A stretch of 43,858 bases of DNA from Candidatus Nanoarchaeia archaeon (GTDB lineage: Archaea > Nanobdellota > Nanobdellia > Woesearchaeales > UBA10216), in the NCBI GenBank assembly GCA_028279045.1, contig JANQSZ010000009.1, positions 1-43,858 of the forward strand, read 5' to 3'. How positions within the stretch are numbered: position 1 is the first letter of the stretch; each line of letters starts with the position of its first letter. Both the position numbers and the translations under genes were made by a program. The notes beneath the pieces were generated by a model, which worked only from the letters and a program-made list of their open reading frames with translations, was not told the DNA's origin and did no database searches. This document shows, one piece after another, positions 9,172 through 19,169 of the stretch.

Positions 9172-9639
9172 TCATTTTAAAGTGGCTTTACCGTCGGAGT
9201 TCGGAAGGTTTTCGAATTCTTCCTGTGTAGCCGAAAAAAACTCCTCAACACAAACAGTTTCCAAAACCATGTACTCCTTTACACGCGCAACCTTGCTGAG
9301 TTGCTCAACAAACGTGTTCAGTTCAAAGAACGTCTCCACAACCAGTTCTGCTACATACGTATTGGTGCTGCGAAAAGCAGTGTTAACAGATTCACTATCC
9401 CGTAGCAGCTCAACAACTTCGAGCCGTTTATCTTTTCTCGGAACAACAACAATATACACGCGCAAGAATTTCATCGCTTCATACTTATACAGCGATACAT
9501 ATCTCTTGATCTGTGTCCGCTCCAGCTCTCTCAGCCAGTCAAACAGCGTGCTCTTTGGCACGCCTGTAATCCGAGACGCATCTGCCAACGTTATCCGTGC
9601 ATTTCCCCTTAACAGTTTCAATAGTTCCATACCAATCAA
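9172..9639 (-). CDS. Lrp/AsnC-like HTH transcriptional regulator
   Basis: MELLKLLRGNARITLADASRITGVPKSTLFDWLRELERTQIKRYVSLYKYEAMKFLRVYIVVVPRKD; HTH followed by effector-domain-like region. Confidence 0.72.
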   Translation of the reverse strand: MIGMELLKLLRGNARITLADASRITGVPKSTLFDWLRELERTQIKRYVSLYKYEAMKFLRVYIVVVPRKDKRLEVVELLRDSESVNTAFRSTNTYVAELVVETFFELNTFVEQLSKVARVKEYMVLETVCVEEFFSATQEEFENLPNSDGKATLK

Positions 9640-9728
9640 GACCCATCATGGTTTATTATGCCTTTACAAGTCAAATCCGTAATTTTTCTGGCGAAACGTT
9701 AATAAACACTGCAAGAGTGGTTTTACCT

Positions 9729-11402
9729 ATGGACAAGTTCAAAGATGCGATCGCAAAAGCACTGGCGAAGCAGACGAGCCTCAAGCAGGATCAAGTACTT
9801 GGTATGCTCACAATCCCTCCAGATCCAAATCTTGGAGATGTTGCATTCCCTTGCTTCGCCTTGTCGAAAGAACTCAAGAAAAGTCCTCCTGACATCGCGA
9901 AAGACCTCGCTTCCAAAATAACAGTAGAAGGCATTCAAGAAGTAAAATCTACTGGTCCGTACCTCAATTTCTTCATCGATCCTGCAGCGATTGCAAACGC
10001 AATCATTCCAAGAATCTTGAAAGAGAAAGATCACTACGGCTCTATTATGTCGAAGAAGAAAGCACTTATCGAACATACCAGCATCAACCCGAACGCATCG
10101 CCTCATCTCGGGCGCGCAAGAAACGCTATTCTGGGAGATGCAGTAGCACGTCTACTCAAGTTCCACGGTTACAACACAGAAGTACATTACTATGTTAACG
10201 ATGTTGGTAAGCAAATCGCACTCCTAACCAATGAAGTCGGCGATTCGACTCCTGAGTTTTCCGACATGCTCGAAATTTATCAACGCGCAAGCAAAAAGAT
10301 GGAAGAAGATGAAAAAGTAGAGCAAGCAGCGCTTGAAACACTCAACAAATTAGAGAACGGCGACGAGGAAATCCGAAAAAAGTTCCACAACGTTGTTCAG
10401 ATTTGTGTCAAGGGCCAAGCTGCAATTCTGTTTGAAATGGGAATCAAGTATGATCATTTCCAGCCAGAATCTGAATTTCTTTTCGATGGTAGCACAGACA
10501 AGATTCTCAAGAAGCTAGAAAAAACAGGAAAGGTGTTTACTGATGAAGACAACCGTAAAGTGCTCGATCAATCTGATTATAATCTCGCAATGAAAGAGCC
10601 GGTCCTCGTCCTCACGCGAGGCGACGGCACAAGTTTGTACATTCTGCGTGATTTAGCGTATGGCATTCTCAAAAACAAGCGAAAGAATGATCTTAACGTG
10701 ATGATTCTTGGTGAGGATCACAAACTGTATGCGAAACAGTTCGCAGCTGCGCTCGACATGCTTAACGAGCAGGCCCCAACTCCAATTCATTATTCTTTCG
10801 TCTTGCTGGATGAAGGAAAAATGTCAACGAGAAAAGGCACAGTCATTTTATTAGAAGACTTCATGCAAGAAGCAAGGGAAAAGGCAGAAGCAGAAATAAA
10901 GAAACGTAACCCAGACCTCGATAACATCCATGAACTTTCTCGTTCGATCGGTTATGGTGCAATTAAATTCTCAATCCTGAAGGTTTCTGCCGAGAAAAAC
11001 GTAACGTTCAACTGGGAAAATGCACTCTCGTTTGAAGGCGAAACCGGTCCATACATTCAATATTCCCACGCGCGCATCCACAGTATTTTCCGCAAGCATG
11101 GGGAGGAAGCAGGAACAGGCAATTTAGATTTACTCAAACACGATGCTGAAATCGCACTCCTCAAATCGCTAGCATCGTTTGCCGACGCAACAACGCACGC
11201 TCTCAAAACATATCACCCACATATCATCGCACATTCTGTATTTGACGTCGCTAGTAAGTTCAACGAATTCTATCATGCGTGCCCTGTCTTACAGGACGAC
11301 GAAAAGCTACAAGCTGCCCGTCTGCAATTACTGGAAGCTACAAGAATTGTGCTGAAAACAGGACTAGAACTCTTAGGCATTCAAGCACCGGAACGAATGT
11401 AG
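9729..11402 (+). CDS. argS: arginyl-tRNA synthetase
   Basis: Met start MDKFKDAIAKAL; INPNASPHLGRARNAILGD (HIGH-type), KMSTRKGTVILLEDF (KMSK-type), ETGPYIQYSHARIHSI, C-terminal DALR-type anticodon-binding domain ending LLGIQAPERM. Confidence 0.95.
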   Translation: MDKFKDAIAKALAKQTSLKQDQVLGMLTIPPDPNLGDVAFPCFALSKELKKSPPDIAKDLASKITVEGIQEVKSTGPYLNFFIDPAAIANAIIPRILKEKDHYGSIMSKKKALIEHTSINPNASPHLGRARNAILGDAVARLLKFHGYNTEVHYYVNDVGKQIALLTNEVGDSTPEFSDMLEIYQRASKKMEEDEKVEQAALETLNKLENGDEEIRKKFHNVVQICVKGQAAILFEMGIKYDHFQPESEFLFDGSTDKILKKLEKTGKVFTDEDNRKVLDQSDYNLAMKEPVLVLTRGDGTSLYILRDLAYGILKNKRKNDLNVMILGEDHKLYAKQFAAALDMLNEQAPTPIHYSFVLLDEGKMSTRKGTVILLEDFMQEAREKAEAEIKKRNPDLDNIHELSRSIGYGAIKFSILKVSAEKNVTFNWENALSFEGETGPYIQYSHARIHSIFRKHGEEAGTGNLDLLKHDAEIALLKSLASFADATTHALKTYHPHIIAHSVFDVASKFNEFYHACPVLQDDEKLQAARLQLLEATRIVLKTGLELLGIQAPERM

Positions 11403-11485
11403 TAGCCGCTGCGGGAAATGAGACTGAACAGATTGAGTTGCAGTTAAAGATAATCTTTATATTTTATGACCATATTCTCATAGTA

Positions 11486-11770
11486 ATGGTAAAAGCAATC
11501 TGGAACGGACAGGTCATTGCAGAAAGCGATGACACGGTTATTGTAGAGAACAACCATTACTTTCCACAGAGTTCTATAAAGAAAGAGTTTTTCAAGCCCA
11601 GTGACCAGCATTCTACGTGTCCTTGGAAAGGTGAAGCCAGCTATTATGATGTTGTAGTGGAAGGCGAGACTAATAAGGATGCAGCTTGGTATTACCCAGA
11701 ACCTAAGAAGGGCGCTGAACAGGTGAAAGACAGAGTAGCGTTCTGGAACGGTGTGGAAGTAACAGAGTAA
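11486..11770 (+). CDS. DUF427 family protein (94 aa)
   Basis: MVKAIWNGQVIAESDDTVIVENNHYFPQSSIKKEFFKPSDQHSTCPWKGEASYYDVVVEGETNKDAAWYYPEPKKGAEQVKDRVAFWNGVEV matches the DUF427 pattern; TATA-like CTTTATATTTT upstream. Confidence 0.9.
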   Translation: MVKAIWNGQVIAESDDTVIVENNHYFPQSSIKKEFFKPSDQHSTCPWKGEASYYDVVVEGETNKDAAWYYPEPKKGAEQVKDRVAFWNGVEVTE

Positions 11771-11772
11771 TC

Positions 11773-11832
11773 TTTATCGTTCTCAAATCAGGACTTAACT
11801 TACTCGGCATCGACGCGCCAGAAAGAATGTAG
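11773..11832 (+). pseudogene. remnant of a second, diverged argS 3' terminus
   Basis: Translates ..FIVLKSGLNLLGIDAPERM*, versus argS C-terminus RIVLKTGLELLGIQAPERM*: 15/18 residues identical over the last 18, about 40/57 nt identical with mostly third-position changes. Confidence 0.85.
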
Positions 11833-13311
11833 TTAAAATCCTCTGCCGCCAGAGCTAAATCCTCCGCCGCCGAATCCGCCGCCACCGCTGAAGAATCCCC
11901 CGCCGCCAAAGCCGCCGCTAGATCTTGAAGAGGATGATGCTGAATCCAATACAGAGCCAAGAACAGAACCCCAGCTATCTGAGCTACTTGATCGTGACCG
12001 TGTTCTCCGCCTTCTCCTTGGTCTTGGCCGAGGTTTTGGTCGGACTTTATGTGCTATCCGCATTCTATTCCAAAGATCATCCGCAGTAATTCTGTCTTCG
12101 ACATACAGTTCTACAGCATCTTGAAGATCAAAGTCTGCATCAAAGTAGGATCTTCGCCCATCAAATCCAAACTGCCTGAACTTTGTCATAACTTCTGTGA
12201 ATCCTCGACGTTGATCTTCATGGTACCGAACTGTCAATTGCTGGTCCCTTGCTTGGTCTCTTTGATCATCTATTTCCCTCTTGAATTGATCAATGTTCTT
12301 CACCGCAAGATCGTCGTCGTAGCTATCTGATGATTGTGCAATTTCGTAAAGTTGTCTCAATGATTTTCCTTCAAGGAAGCCTCGCAGCTCACTAATTGCT
12401 CTTTGATGATATGTCCCTTTTGTATTTTCGAGGTGAGCTTCCCTCGTTTCCAAAGTATCGTGGTATCGTTCTTCTGATTCCAATCGACTCAATACCTCAT
12501 CTCGCGCAACTTCTGCTGCTTGAATCTTCTCATCAAGGGAGGGAATACCGACTGCCTCCGCAGTTCTTGCCTCTATCGCATCAGCAGCAGTCCCAACTCG
12601 CTCAAATTCTGCAATGATGTCTGCCAAGTAAACTTCCATCAACGCAGGCTTGGCAGTCAGTTCGTCATAGATGGGTTTAAAATCTTCAAAATCAATATGT
12701 TCAGCAACTTGCTGATCCCATTTACGAGTAAATGCATTACCTTCGTGTTGGTCAGTTCCAAACTTTCTTCTCACTAAATATTGGAAAAAAGGATCTTGAT
12801 ATGTCTCGAGGTACGCTGCATCTCGAGCAGTTTCCTCGTCAATGATTGCTCGTCCCTGGTCGACTAGTTCTTTCAGTTCTTGCTCCTGTTCTTCAAGAGC
12901 TGCATATTCTGGGTTCTGTTCAAGCCGCGCATCATAAGTTGCCAAAAGTGAATCTCGTTGACCTTCAAGCGCATTCACCCGTACTGTTGCTTGACGCAAT
13001 TCCCTCGCGGTAACTTTTTGCTGTTCTTCACTCTGCTCAATTTCCTCTTCAATTTGTTTTCGCTCAGCTTGTTTTTGGTCATAGAATTCTTGCACAGGCT
13101 TTTGATAAAAATCTAGATCTGAAATGGCTTGCAACGTTAAATTGGTCAAATGCGTTCTTGCAATCGTCTCGTAACTGTTGCGAATTCTTCTTGTTAACGT
13201 GCGTATTTCCCCTTCAATTCCATGCAATTGACTTACTGCACTTCTCCTTCTGCGATCTAACAAACCTTGCTGAGCTTCCAATATATCGTATGCAGCTTGT
13301 CCACTTACCAT
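11833..13311 (-). CDS. long coiled-coil protein with Arg/Ser-rich and Gly/Phe/Ser-rich low-complexity C-terminus (492 aa)
   Basis: Heptad-rich helical body; tail RPRPRRRRRTRSRSSSSDSWGS...SSGGFGGGGFFSGGGGFGGGGFSSGGRGF. Confidence 0.78.
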   Translation of the reverse strand: MVSGQAAYDILEAQQGLLDRRRRSAVSQLHGIEGEIRTLTRRIRNSYETIARTHLTNLTLQAISDLDFYQKPVQEFYDQKQAERKQIEEEIEQSEEQQKVTARELRQATVRVNALEGQRDSLLATYDARLEQNPEYAALEEQEQELKELVDQGRAIIDEETARDAAYLETYQDPFFQYLVRRKFGTDQHEGNAFTRKWDQQVAEHIDFEDFKPIYDELTAKPALMEVYLADIIAEFERVGTAADAIEARTAEAVGIPSLDEKIQAAEVARDEVLSRLESEERYHDTLETREAHLENTKGTYHQRAISELRGFLEGKSLRQLYEIAQSSDSYDDDLAVKNIDQFKREIDDQRDQARDQQLTVRYHEDQRRGFTEVMTKFRQFGFDGRRSYFDADFDLQDAVELYVEDRITADDLWNRMRIAHKVRPKPRPRPRRRRRTRSRSSSSDSWGSVLGSVLDSASSSSRSSGGFGGGGFFSGGGGFGGGGFSSGGRGF

Positions 13312-14768
13312 TGTGTTATTTGCCCCGTGTCTTCAAGTTCTCTTCGTGGATTACCAGGTTCGTGTATAGTTGGCGTTAGGTATCCTGGATCTTTGTACCC
13401 AACAACATTGTCGTCAACAATTCCATCCGCTTGCTTGTCATCAACAACATCTTCAAAGACTCTTTCCGGGAATTCTTGTCCGTATATGCTGGTGAGATAT
13501 GTCTTGCCATCTTCTTCGTTGGTAACAATAACATCAACAACATTTCCTTGCGGATCGTACGCTTCAACAATAAGGTACAGCCCGCTTGTTCGTCGACCAT
13601 TTTCATCAGTGTATATGCGATCGGTTCCCGACAATTCGCCAGGCCGACTTACAATCCTCAATTCATAGCTTGTCTTAAGTAATCGGTCGATGTGACCGAG
13701 AGTTTCGATCGTATCCTGTAGAGTTTCCATATCCTCATTGTCAATTGCAATGTTTCCTTGAGTGTAAAGTGAATCTGCTTGCTCCAAAGCAAGATCTTCA
13801 AGCGCAACATCTTGGATGGAATCATACAATCCATCGCGTTGGCCAATCAGCGTCGAGAAAACACCAATATCTGATGAAAGCATTGAAAGGTCGGCAGCAC
13901 GTTCTTGTGCTTCCACAACCAATCCTGTTGCAATTGCTTGCACTCCTTGAGCATACAAGTTTTCTGCTCGCAAAAGGAACCGTTGATCAGTAGTTTGATC
14001 TTGAACTGTTTGATACACTGAATCAAGCAATGTTTCTACGTTATCTAGATCAACACTTGCCTGAATGACATTCAAACCATTTGTTGATTGTATAATTGCA
14101 TCATCCAAATATACTCGAACGCGATTAACCTCTTCTCCAAGTTCGCCCATGTTTTCCCGGGTAACAAGTTCAGGAACATCCTCGTCACAATACACAACGA
14201 CAAATCCTTCTGACTGTGCTATTCCTTGCTGCACTCCATTTTGTGCAAACGCAATGTCACTCGCTAGCCCCGGTCGGACATCAGCTTCAACAAGCAGGTC
14301 AAGTTCAGAAACAAGCCGTACGTGATCGTCACACGCAGCAACAATGCCGGATTCAACGCGAGATTCTGTTCGTCCATCCTGCCAGTCGTTGTAAACAGCT
14401 GCTCCCAGAAAAACAGCTCCAACAGTGCCTGTGCCAACTATTGCCGGCACTCCTTTTGTTCTGAAGTGATGTCCGCGATTGATGTATGCAGAAAGAACTC
14501 TTCCTCGTGTTGATTGATCTGGAGAATCAAAGGTAAATTGATTTGCAAAGTATGCATCAATAGCAACGCGCATCTGATCATCGGTAAGCCCTCGGTCACG
14601 CGCTGTATTGATTGCTTGCAATCTTCTCAGAAATTCTTCTCGAATTTGTGGCCCTTGAAAGTATCGTTCAACTCTTTCTTCTACAGTTCGTGCCTCCCTT
14701 GCGAGGTCCATCACTCTGAGCTGATCGAGCGTATCAAAATCTACTTCTGGAGTACTTTCAGTAACCAT
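13305..14768 (-). CDS. DUF6384-like single-TM protein with C-terminal beta-rich domain
   Basis: Met start MVTESTPEVDFD; TM GVPAIVGTGTVGAVFLGAAV; C-terminal SGLYLIVEAYDPQGNVVDVIVTNEEDGKTYLTSIYGQEFPERVFEDVVDDKQADGIVDDNVVGYKDPGYLTP. Overlaps the downstream gene by 7 nt. Family name from memory. Confidence 0.72.
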   Translation of the reverse strand: MVTESTPEVDFDTLDQLRVMDLAREARTVEERVERYFQGPQIREEFLRRLQAINTARDRGLTDDQMRVAIDAYFANQFTFDSPDQSTRGRVLSAYINRGHHFRTKGVPAIVGTGTVGAVFLGAAVYNDWQDGRTESRVESGIVAACDDHVRLVSELDLLVEADVRPGLASDIAFAQNGVQQGIAQSEGFVVVYCDEDVPELVTRENMGELGEEVNRVRVYLDDAIIQSTNGLNVIQASVDLDNVETLLDSVYQTVQDQTTDQRFLLRAENLYAQGVQAIATGLVVEAQERAADLSMLSSDIGVFSTLIGQRDGLYDSIQDVALEDLALEQADSLYTQGNIAIDNEDMETLQDTIETLGHIDRLLKTSYELRIVSRPGELSGTDRIYTDENGRRTSGLYLIVEAYDPQGNVVDVIVTNEEDGKTYLTSIYGQEFPERVFEDVVDDKQADGIVDDNVVGYKDPGYLTPTIHEPGNPRRELEDTGQITQW

Positions 14769-14870
14769 GGGAAAGACTAATAGCAGTCCATTTATAGACT
14801 TTTGCTCATTCACTACTTTTTAATAGAGATCGTAGAAATCTTTATAATCTCACCCGGCTTTCTTTCTTCT

Positions 14871-16073
14871 ATGGGAGATTTTTTAGACAGTGCATTGGGC
14901 ATTCTAGAAGAAGTAGGTCTACGGCCATCAATCGACGCAGAGGATGACAGGCTTGCAACAATGCTTGATGGTGTAAAAAACCCAGATCACCCAAGAGCTG
15001 CGGAAATTGAAGCAAGGGTTGGTGTGATTTCTGAAACATTACGTTATTCAAACGCATTTGGTGATCTCGTTCGTGAAAACATCCGAGAATCAGATGTTGG
15101 TACGCGGTATGGGGACATCGCCGATGCATTCTCAGGTATTCGGGAAGAGGCAGAGGAAGATCTTGCTCATATTGCTGACGGCAAACTTGATTTCAGAGAG
15201 CGTCTCGACGGGCTCATGGAAGATCTAAGTCCATGGCACAAAGATGTCGGCGAACAGTTTGATGTCATTCAAAGTAAGTATGATGCAGTTTCTGCTGATG
15301 CTGCTGAACAAATTCAAAGAGAAAACACAATACTTTCAGCGTATGCTGATTTCCGTTCTGATTTGAAGAGAGGAAGCAACGTTGCATACGAGCTTAAGGA
15401 TATTCAAGAGGAAATTTCTGATGCTGCTAAACAAGATTTCGCAGACAAAACAAAGGCAGTTGATGATTACACTGCAGCTCACCCAGCAGACAGCGAAGAT
15501 TTCAATCGATCTGAACTTGGCGAACTAGAACTTGCACGAGATCGTGCTCAAGATGAAGCACGACAACAAGATCGCAATTATCAATTGGTTAAGAATGTTG
15601 CAGAAGCGCTTGAAACTCAATACAATGTGAGTGAAGCACTGATGATTCGTTTGCGTCAAACAACCGACGCTAAGGAAGCAGTTTACCAGCGAGGTGTTGC
15701 GTTCTTCAGTCGAAACTCAACAGTATTTGCCGCATTAGAAGCAACAATTACTTCGATGATGGGCTTGCATGAAAGCACGCAGGCACTTGAAGCAATGGCA
15801 GAAGGAAGCGACGACCTTATTGATCTTGTTGCAGAACAAGGCGACAAACTACAAAGGGAAGCACTTAAAGCTGGTTACGGCGCAATGATATCGCCAGAAT
15901 CCGTTCACAAGTTAATGACTGCATTAGTTGAATACCAGACAGATAGTATCGGACTTATTGAACAGTACCGCGCGGAATCCGCCGAAGCAACAGAAAAGAT
16001 TGGTGACATTGTTACAGAAGGCAAGGCAAAGGTTGCAGAAGCAATTCAACAATATCATCTGCCAGCAGCATAG
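14871..16073 (+). CDS. helical/coiled-coil protein of unknown function (400 aa)
   Basis: Met start MGDFLDSALGILEEVGL; almost entirely predicted helical; divergent from the 13305-14768 gene. Confidence 0.75.
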   Translation: MGDFLDSALGILEEVGLRPSIDAEDDRLATMLDGVKNPDHPRAAEIEARVGVISETLRYSNAFGDLVRENIRESDVGTRYGDIADAFSGIREEAEEDLAHIADGKLDFRERLDGLMEDLSPWHKDVGEQFDVIQSKYDAVSADAAEQIQRENTILSAYADFRSDLKRGSNVAYELKDIQEEISDAAKQDFADKTKAVDDYTAAHPADSEDFNRSELGELELARDRAQDEARQQDRNYQLVKNVAEALETQYNVSEALMIRLRQTTDAKEAVYQRGVAFFSRNSTVFAALEATITSMMGLHESTQALEAMAEGSDDLIDLVAEQGDKLQREALKAGYGAMISPESVHKLMTALVEYQTDSIGLIEQYRAESAEATEKIGDIVTEGKAKVAEAIQQYHLPAA

Positions 16074-16078
16074 TTTTC

Positions 16079-17110
16079 TTAATATTTCTCAACACTAGAA
16101 TCTATTTCATCAGACCACGTGTAGATTCCACCAACTAAATTCATTGCATTGTATCCTTTATCAGCTAGAAAATCTTGTACTCTCCCTGATCGCCCACCAG
16201 TTCTGCAGTACAATACTACCGGTCTGTTTTTATCAATCTTATCCAGGTTCGCTTCAATTTCTCCCATAGGAATCAACACTGCATTCGGCAATTTGCAAAT
16301 TTCCCACTCAAACTCTTCCCGAACATCAATAAGTTGGAAGTCTTTTTCTTCTTCCATCCACGTATGCAATTCTTTCGCAGTAATTTCAGAAACAGTTTCT
16401 TTTCCATCTCCGCATGCAACACAGTGCGGATTCTTTTCCAAGTTAAAAACGTTAAATTGCGCATTTCGCACATTGATGAACAACACTTTTCCTTTCAATG
16501 ATTCTCCGCCTGCCAACAACACGAGCGCTTCGGTCGCTTGCATCACACCAACCAATCCGGGAACAGTACCTAGCACACCTTCTTCGCTGCACGTTGCGCT
16601 TCCACCAAGTTTCTGATGCAAACAACGGTAGCATCCAGTTTCTTTTGTAAAAACACTTACTTGCCCTTGATATTCAATCGCAGATCCGTACACAACAGGA
16701 ATGTTCTTTCGCAGCGCAAACGCATTAATCACATCGCGAGCCCGCATCGTATCGGTACAATCCAAAACAAGCGTTACATCCAATTCTTGTCCTGTGAATT
16801 CAACAGCTTGCGTTTCAATCTTGACAGTTGAATTTAGTTTCTCTAGTCTTTCTTTCGCAACTTCAACTTTTTTTCTGCCAACATCTTTTTCCGTGTACAA
16901 TATTTGCCGATGCAAATTACTCAGTTCAATGTCCTGATCATCAACCAGCACCAACTTGCCGACACCAGCCCCTGCTAAGTACTGTGCTGCTGCGCATCCA
17001 AGCCCGCCGAGTCCAATGATGGCAACGCTTGCTTCCCGTACCGCAACCTGACCTTCCTTGCCAAACTTCTCAAGATCAATATGCCGTGCGTATCGTTCGT
17101 GTTGATTCAT
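16079..17110 (-). CDS. ThiF/MoeB/HesA-family E1-like adenylyltransferase fused to a rhodanese domain
   Basis: VAIIGLGGLGCAAAQYLAGAGVGKLVLVDDQDIELSNLHRQILY; DCTDTMRARDVINAFALRKNIPVVYGSA; rhodanese LIDVREEFEWEICKLPNAVLIPMGEI...PVVLYCRTGGRSGRVQDFL. Confidence 0.93.
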   Translation of the reverse strand: MNQHERYARHIDLEKFGKEGQVAVREASVAIIGLGGLGCAAAQYLAGAGVGKLVLVDDQDIELSNLHRQILYTEKDVGRKKVEVAKERLEKLNSTVKIETQAVEFTGQELDVTLVLDCTDTMRARDVINAFALRKNIPVVYGSAIEYQGQVSVFTKETGCYRCLHQKLGGSATCSEEGVLGTVPGLVGVMQATEALVLLAGGESLKGKVLFINVRNAQFNVFNLEKNPHCVACGDGKETVSEITAKELHTWMEEEKDFQLIDVREEFEWEICKLPNAVLIPMGEIEANLDKIDKNRPVVLYCRTGGRSGRVQDFLADKGYNAMNLVGGIYTWSDEIDSSVEKY

Positions 17111-17170
17111 GGTGTTATGCGAACACCTAGCCCTATAAAAAGATGTTGAACCATAGTTTTTTATACTCCC

Positions 17171-19066
17171 ATGTCGTTGCAAAAACGTATGGCAAAGGCT
17201 TTCAAGTCAACAAAAGAGCTGAGCACTGCTTCTAGTTTAATTGAACAAGTGATTGGTCAAGATGAAGCAGTCAAGATCATCAAAAAAGCTGCTAAGCGAA
17301 GACGGCATGTCTTGCTTATTGGTGAACCAGGTACTGGGAAGTCGATGCTTGGTATGGCTCTTGCAGAACTGCTTCCGAAAGAAAAGCTCGTTGATGTTGT
17401 TTCGTTCGCAAATCCAAACGATGAAAACCAGCCACTCATCAGAACAATTCCTGCTGGACAAGGAAGAGAAATTGTTCAAAAATCAAAAGTAAGTTCACAA
17501 AGCATTTTCAAGCCACAAAACATTTTGATGGTTATTCTCATTATTATTGCAATGGTCGCTCCAGTGTGGGCATTCAACCATTACACAAAAATCGGTGGCC
17601 CTCTTTTGGGCGGTATCATGTCGATGGGATTCCTCATCGGAAGTTTGATTTTCCTTGCTGTTTTCTTACTCGTAAACAGCCTTAATCGAAGAATGGAAAC
17701 AAAGGGACGCGTCCCTAAAGTTGTTGTTGACAACTTCAGCAAGAAACAGGCACCATTTTTTGACGCAACTGGTGCACACGCAGGTGCGTTGCTCGGCGAC
17801 GTATTGCACGATCCATTTCAGTCTGGCGGATTAGGTACACCTGCGCATGAGCGTGTCGTAGCTGGTATGATTCACAAAGCACACATGGGTGTGCTCTTTA
17901 TCGACGAAATAGCAACATTGCAGCCATTAACGCAGCAAGAACTCTTAACATCTTTACAAGAAGGCAAGTACGCAATCACCGGTCAATCTGAACGTTCTGC
18001 CGGCGCCATGGTTAGAACAGAACCGGTTCCATGTAACTACATTCTTGTTGCCGCAGGTAATCTGGAAACAATCAAACACATGCATCCTGCTCTCCGTTCC
18101 AGAATTCGCGGGTACGGATACGAAGTGCACATGAGCACCACCATGGAAGATAACGCAGATAACAGACTAAAGATTGCGCAGTTTGTCGCACAAGAAGTTA
18201 CCAAAGACAAGAAGATTCCTCATTTTAACAAAGCTGCTGTCGACGAGATTATCCACGAAGCAAAACGCAGAGCAAATAGAAAAGGCCATCTCACATTGCG
18301 CTTGCGTGAGTTAGGCGGCATTGTTCGCGCTGCAGGCGACCTTGCTTTAGATGAAAAAGCAGCATTGGTAGATCGCAAGCATGTTTTAGATGCAAAGAAC
18401 GTTGCACGTACATTAGAACAACAAATCGCCGACAAGATTATCGAGTACAAAAAAGAATACGAAGTGATTGTTACCGAAGGAAAGCGCCTCGGCCGTGTTA
18501 ACGGATTAGCAGTCATGGGTGGCGAAGAAGCACAGTCAGGAATTATTCTTCCGATTGAAGCAGAAGTTACCGTCGGCGGCGAAGAACGCGAAATTGTTGC
18601 TACTGGTAAGCTAGGTGAAATTGCTAAGGAAGCAATCAAAAACGTCTCCGCAATTATCAAGCGATATTTCGGTGAAGACATCAACAAGAAGCACGATCTG
18701 TATGTGCAATTCCTTCAAACATACGAAGGAGTTGAAGGTGATTCTGCAAGTATCGCAGTTGCAACCGCGATTATTTCCGCGCTCAAGGAAGTCCCTGTCA
18801 AGCAAGACTTCGCAATGACTGGCTCCCTATCGGTAAGAGGAGAAGTCCTCCCTGTTGGCGGTATTACATCCAAAGTAGAAGCAGCTCGTGAAGCCGGTAT
18901 CAAGAACGTCATCGTTCCCAAGAGCAACATCAAAGATATTGTCATGACTCCAGCGAAATTGAAGGGCATAAACATCATCTCAGTAGAGAAGATTTCTGAA
19001 GTACTCGAGCTCGCTCTTGACTGGACAGGCAAAGAAGCTGCTCTGAAGCGTATAGCAGCAGCGTAG
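17171..19066 (+). CDS. lonB: archaeal membrane-bound Lon protease (LonB type)
   Basis: Walker [12 protein letters not shown], Walker [13 protein letters not shown], two TM helices inserted in the AAA+ domain, protease motif [60 protein letters not shown] (Ser-Lys dyad). Confidence 0.96.
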   Translation: MSLQKRMAKAFKSTKELSTASSLIEQVIGQDEAVKIIKKAAKRRRHVLLIGEPGTGKSMLGMALAELLPKEKLVDVVSFANPNDENQPLIRTIPAGQGREIVQKSKVSSQSIFKPQNILMVILIIIAMVAPVWAFNHYTKIGGPLLGGIMSMGFLIGSLIFLAVFLLVNSLNRRMETKGRVPKVVVDNFSKKQAPFFDATGAHAGALLGDVLHDPFQSGGLGTPAHERVVAGMIHKAHMGVLFIDEIATLQPLTQQELLTSLQEGKYAITGQSERSAGAMVRTEPVPCNYILVAAGNLETIKHMHPALRSRIRGYGYEVHMSTTMEDNADNRLKIAQFVAQEVTKDKKIPHFNKAAVDEIIHEAKRRANRKGHLTLRLRELGGIVRAAGDLALDEKAALVDRKHVLDAKNVARTLEQQIADKIIEYKKEYEVIVTEGKRLGRVNGLAVMGGEEAQSGIILPIEAEVTVGGEEREIVATGKLGEIAKEAIKNVSAIIKRYFGEDINKKHDLYVQFLQTYEGVEGDSASIAVATAIISALKEVPVKQDFAMTGSLSVRGEVLPVGGITSKVEAAREAGIKNVIVPKSNIKDIVMTPAKLKGINIISVEKISEVLELALDWTGKEAALKRIAAA

Positions 19067-19169
19067 TTACTCAAAAATAGTAAGAAATTAACTTATACTA
19101 AATTGGTTTTTAATTACCTATTCGTTAGGGGTATTAACGTTTACACGTATAAAACTAGGGGTGATCCTA

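Noticed and set aside
9723-10106. Minus-strand ORF within argS
   Set aside because: Cys/Arg-rich antisense shadow of an essential gene.
11703-11960. 85-aa minus-strand ORF spanning the argS remnant and the coiled-coil gene 3' end
   Set aside because: Alternative-frame reading of the Gly-rich tail (Ala/Asp-rich product) and antisense of DUF427; no independent support.
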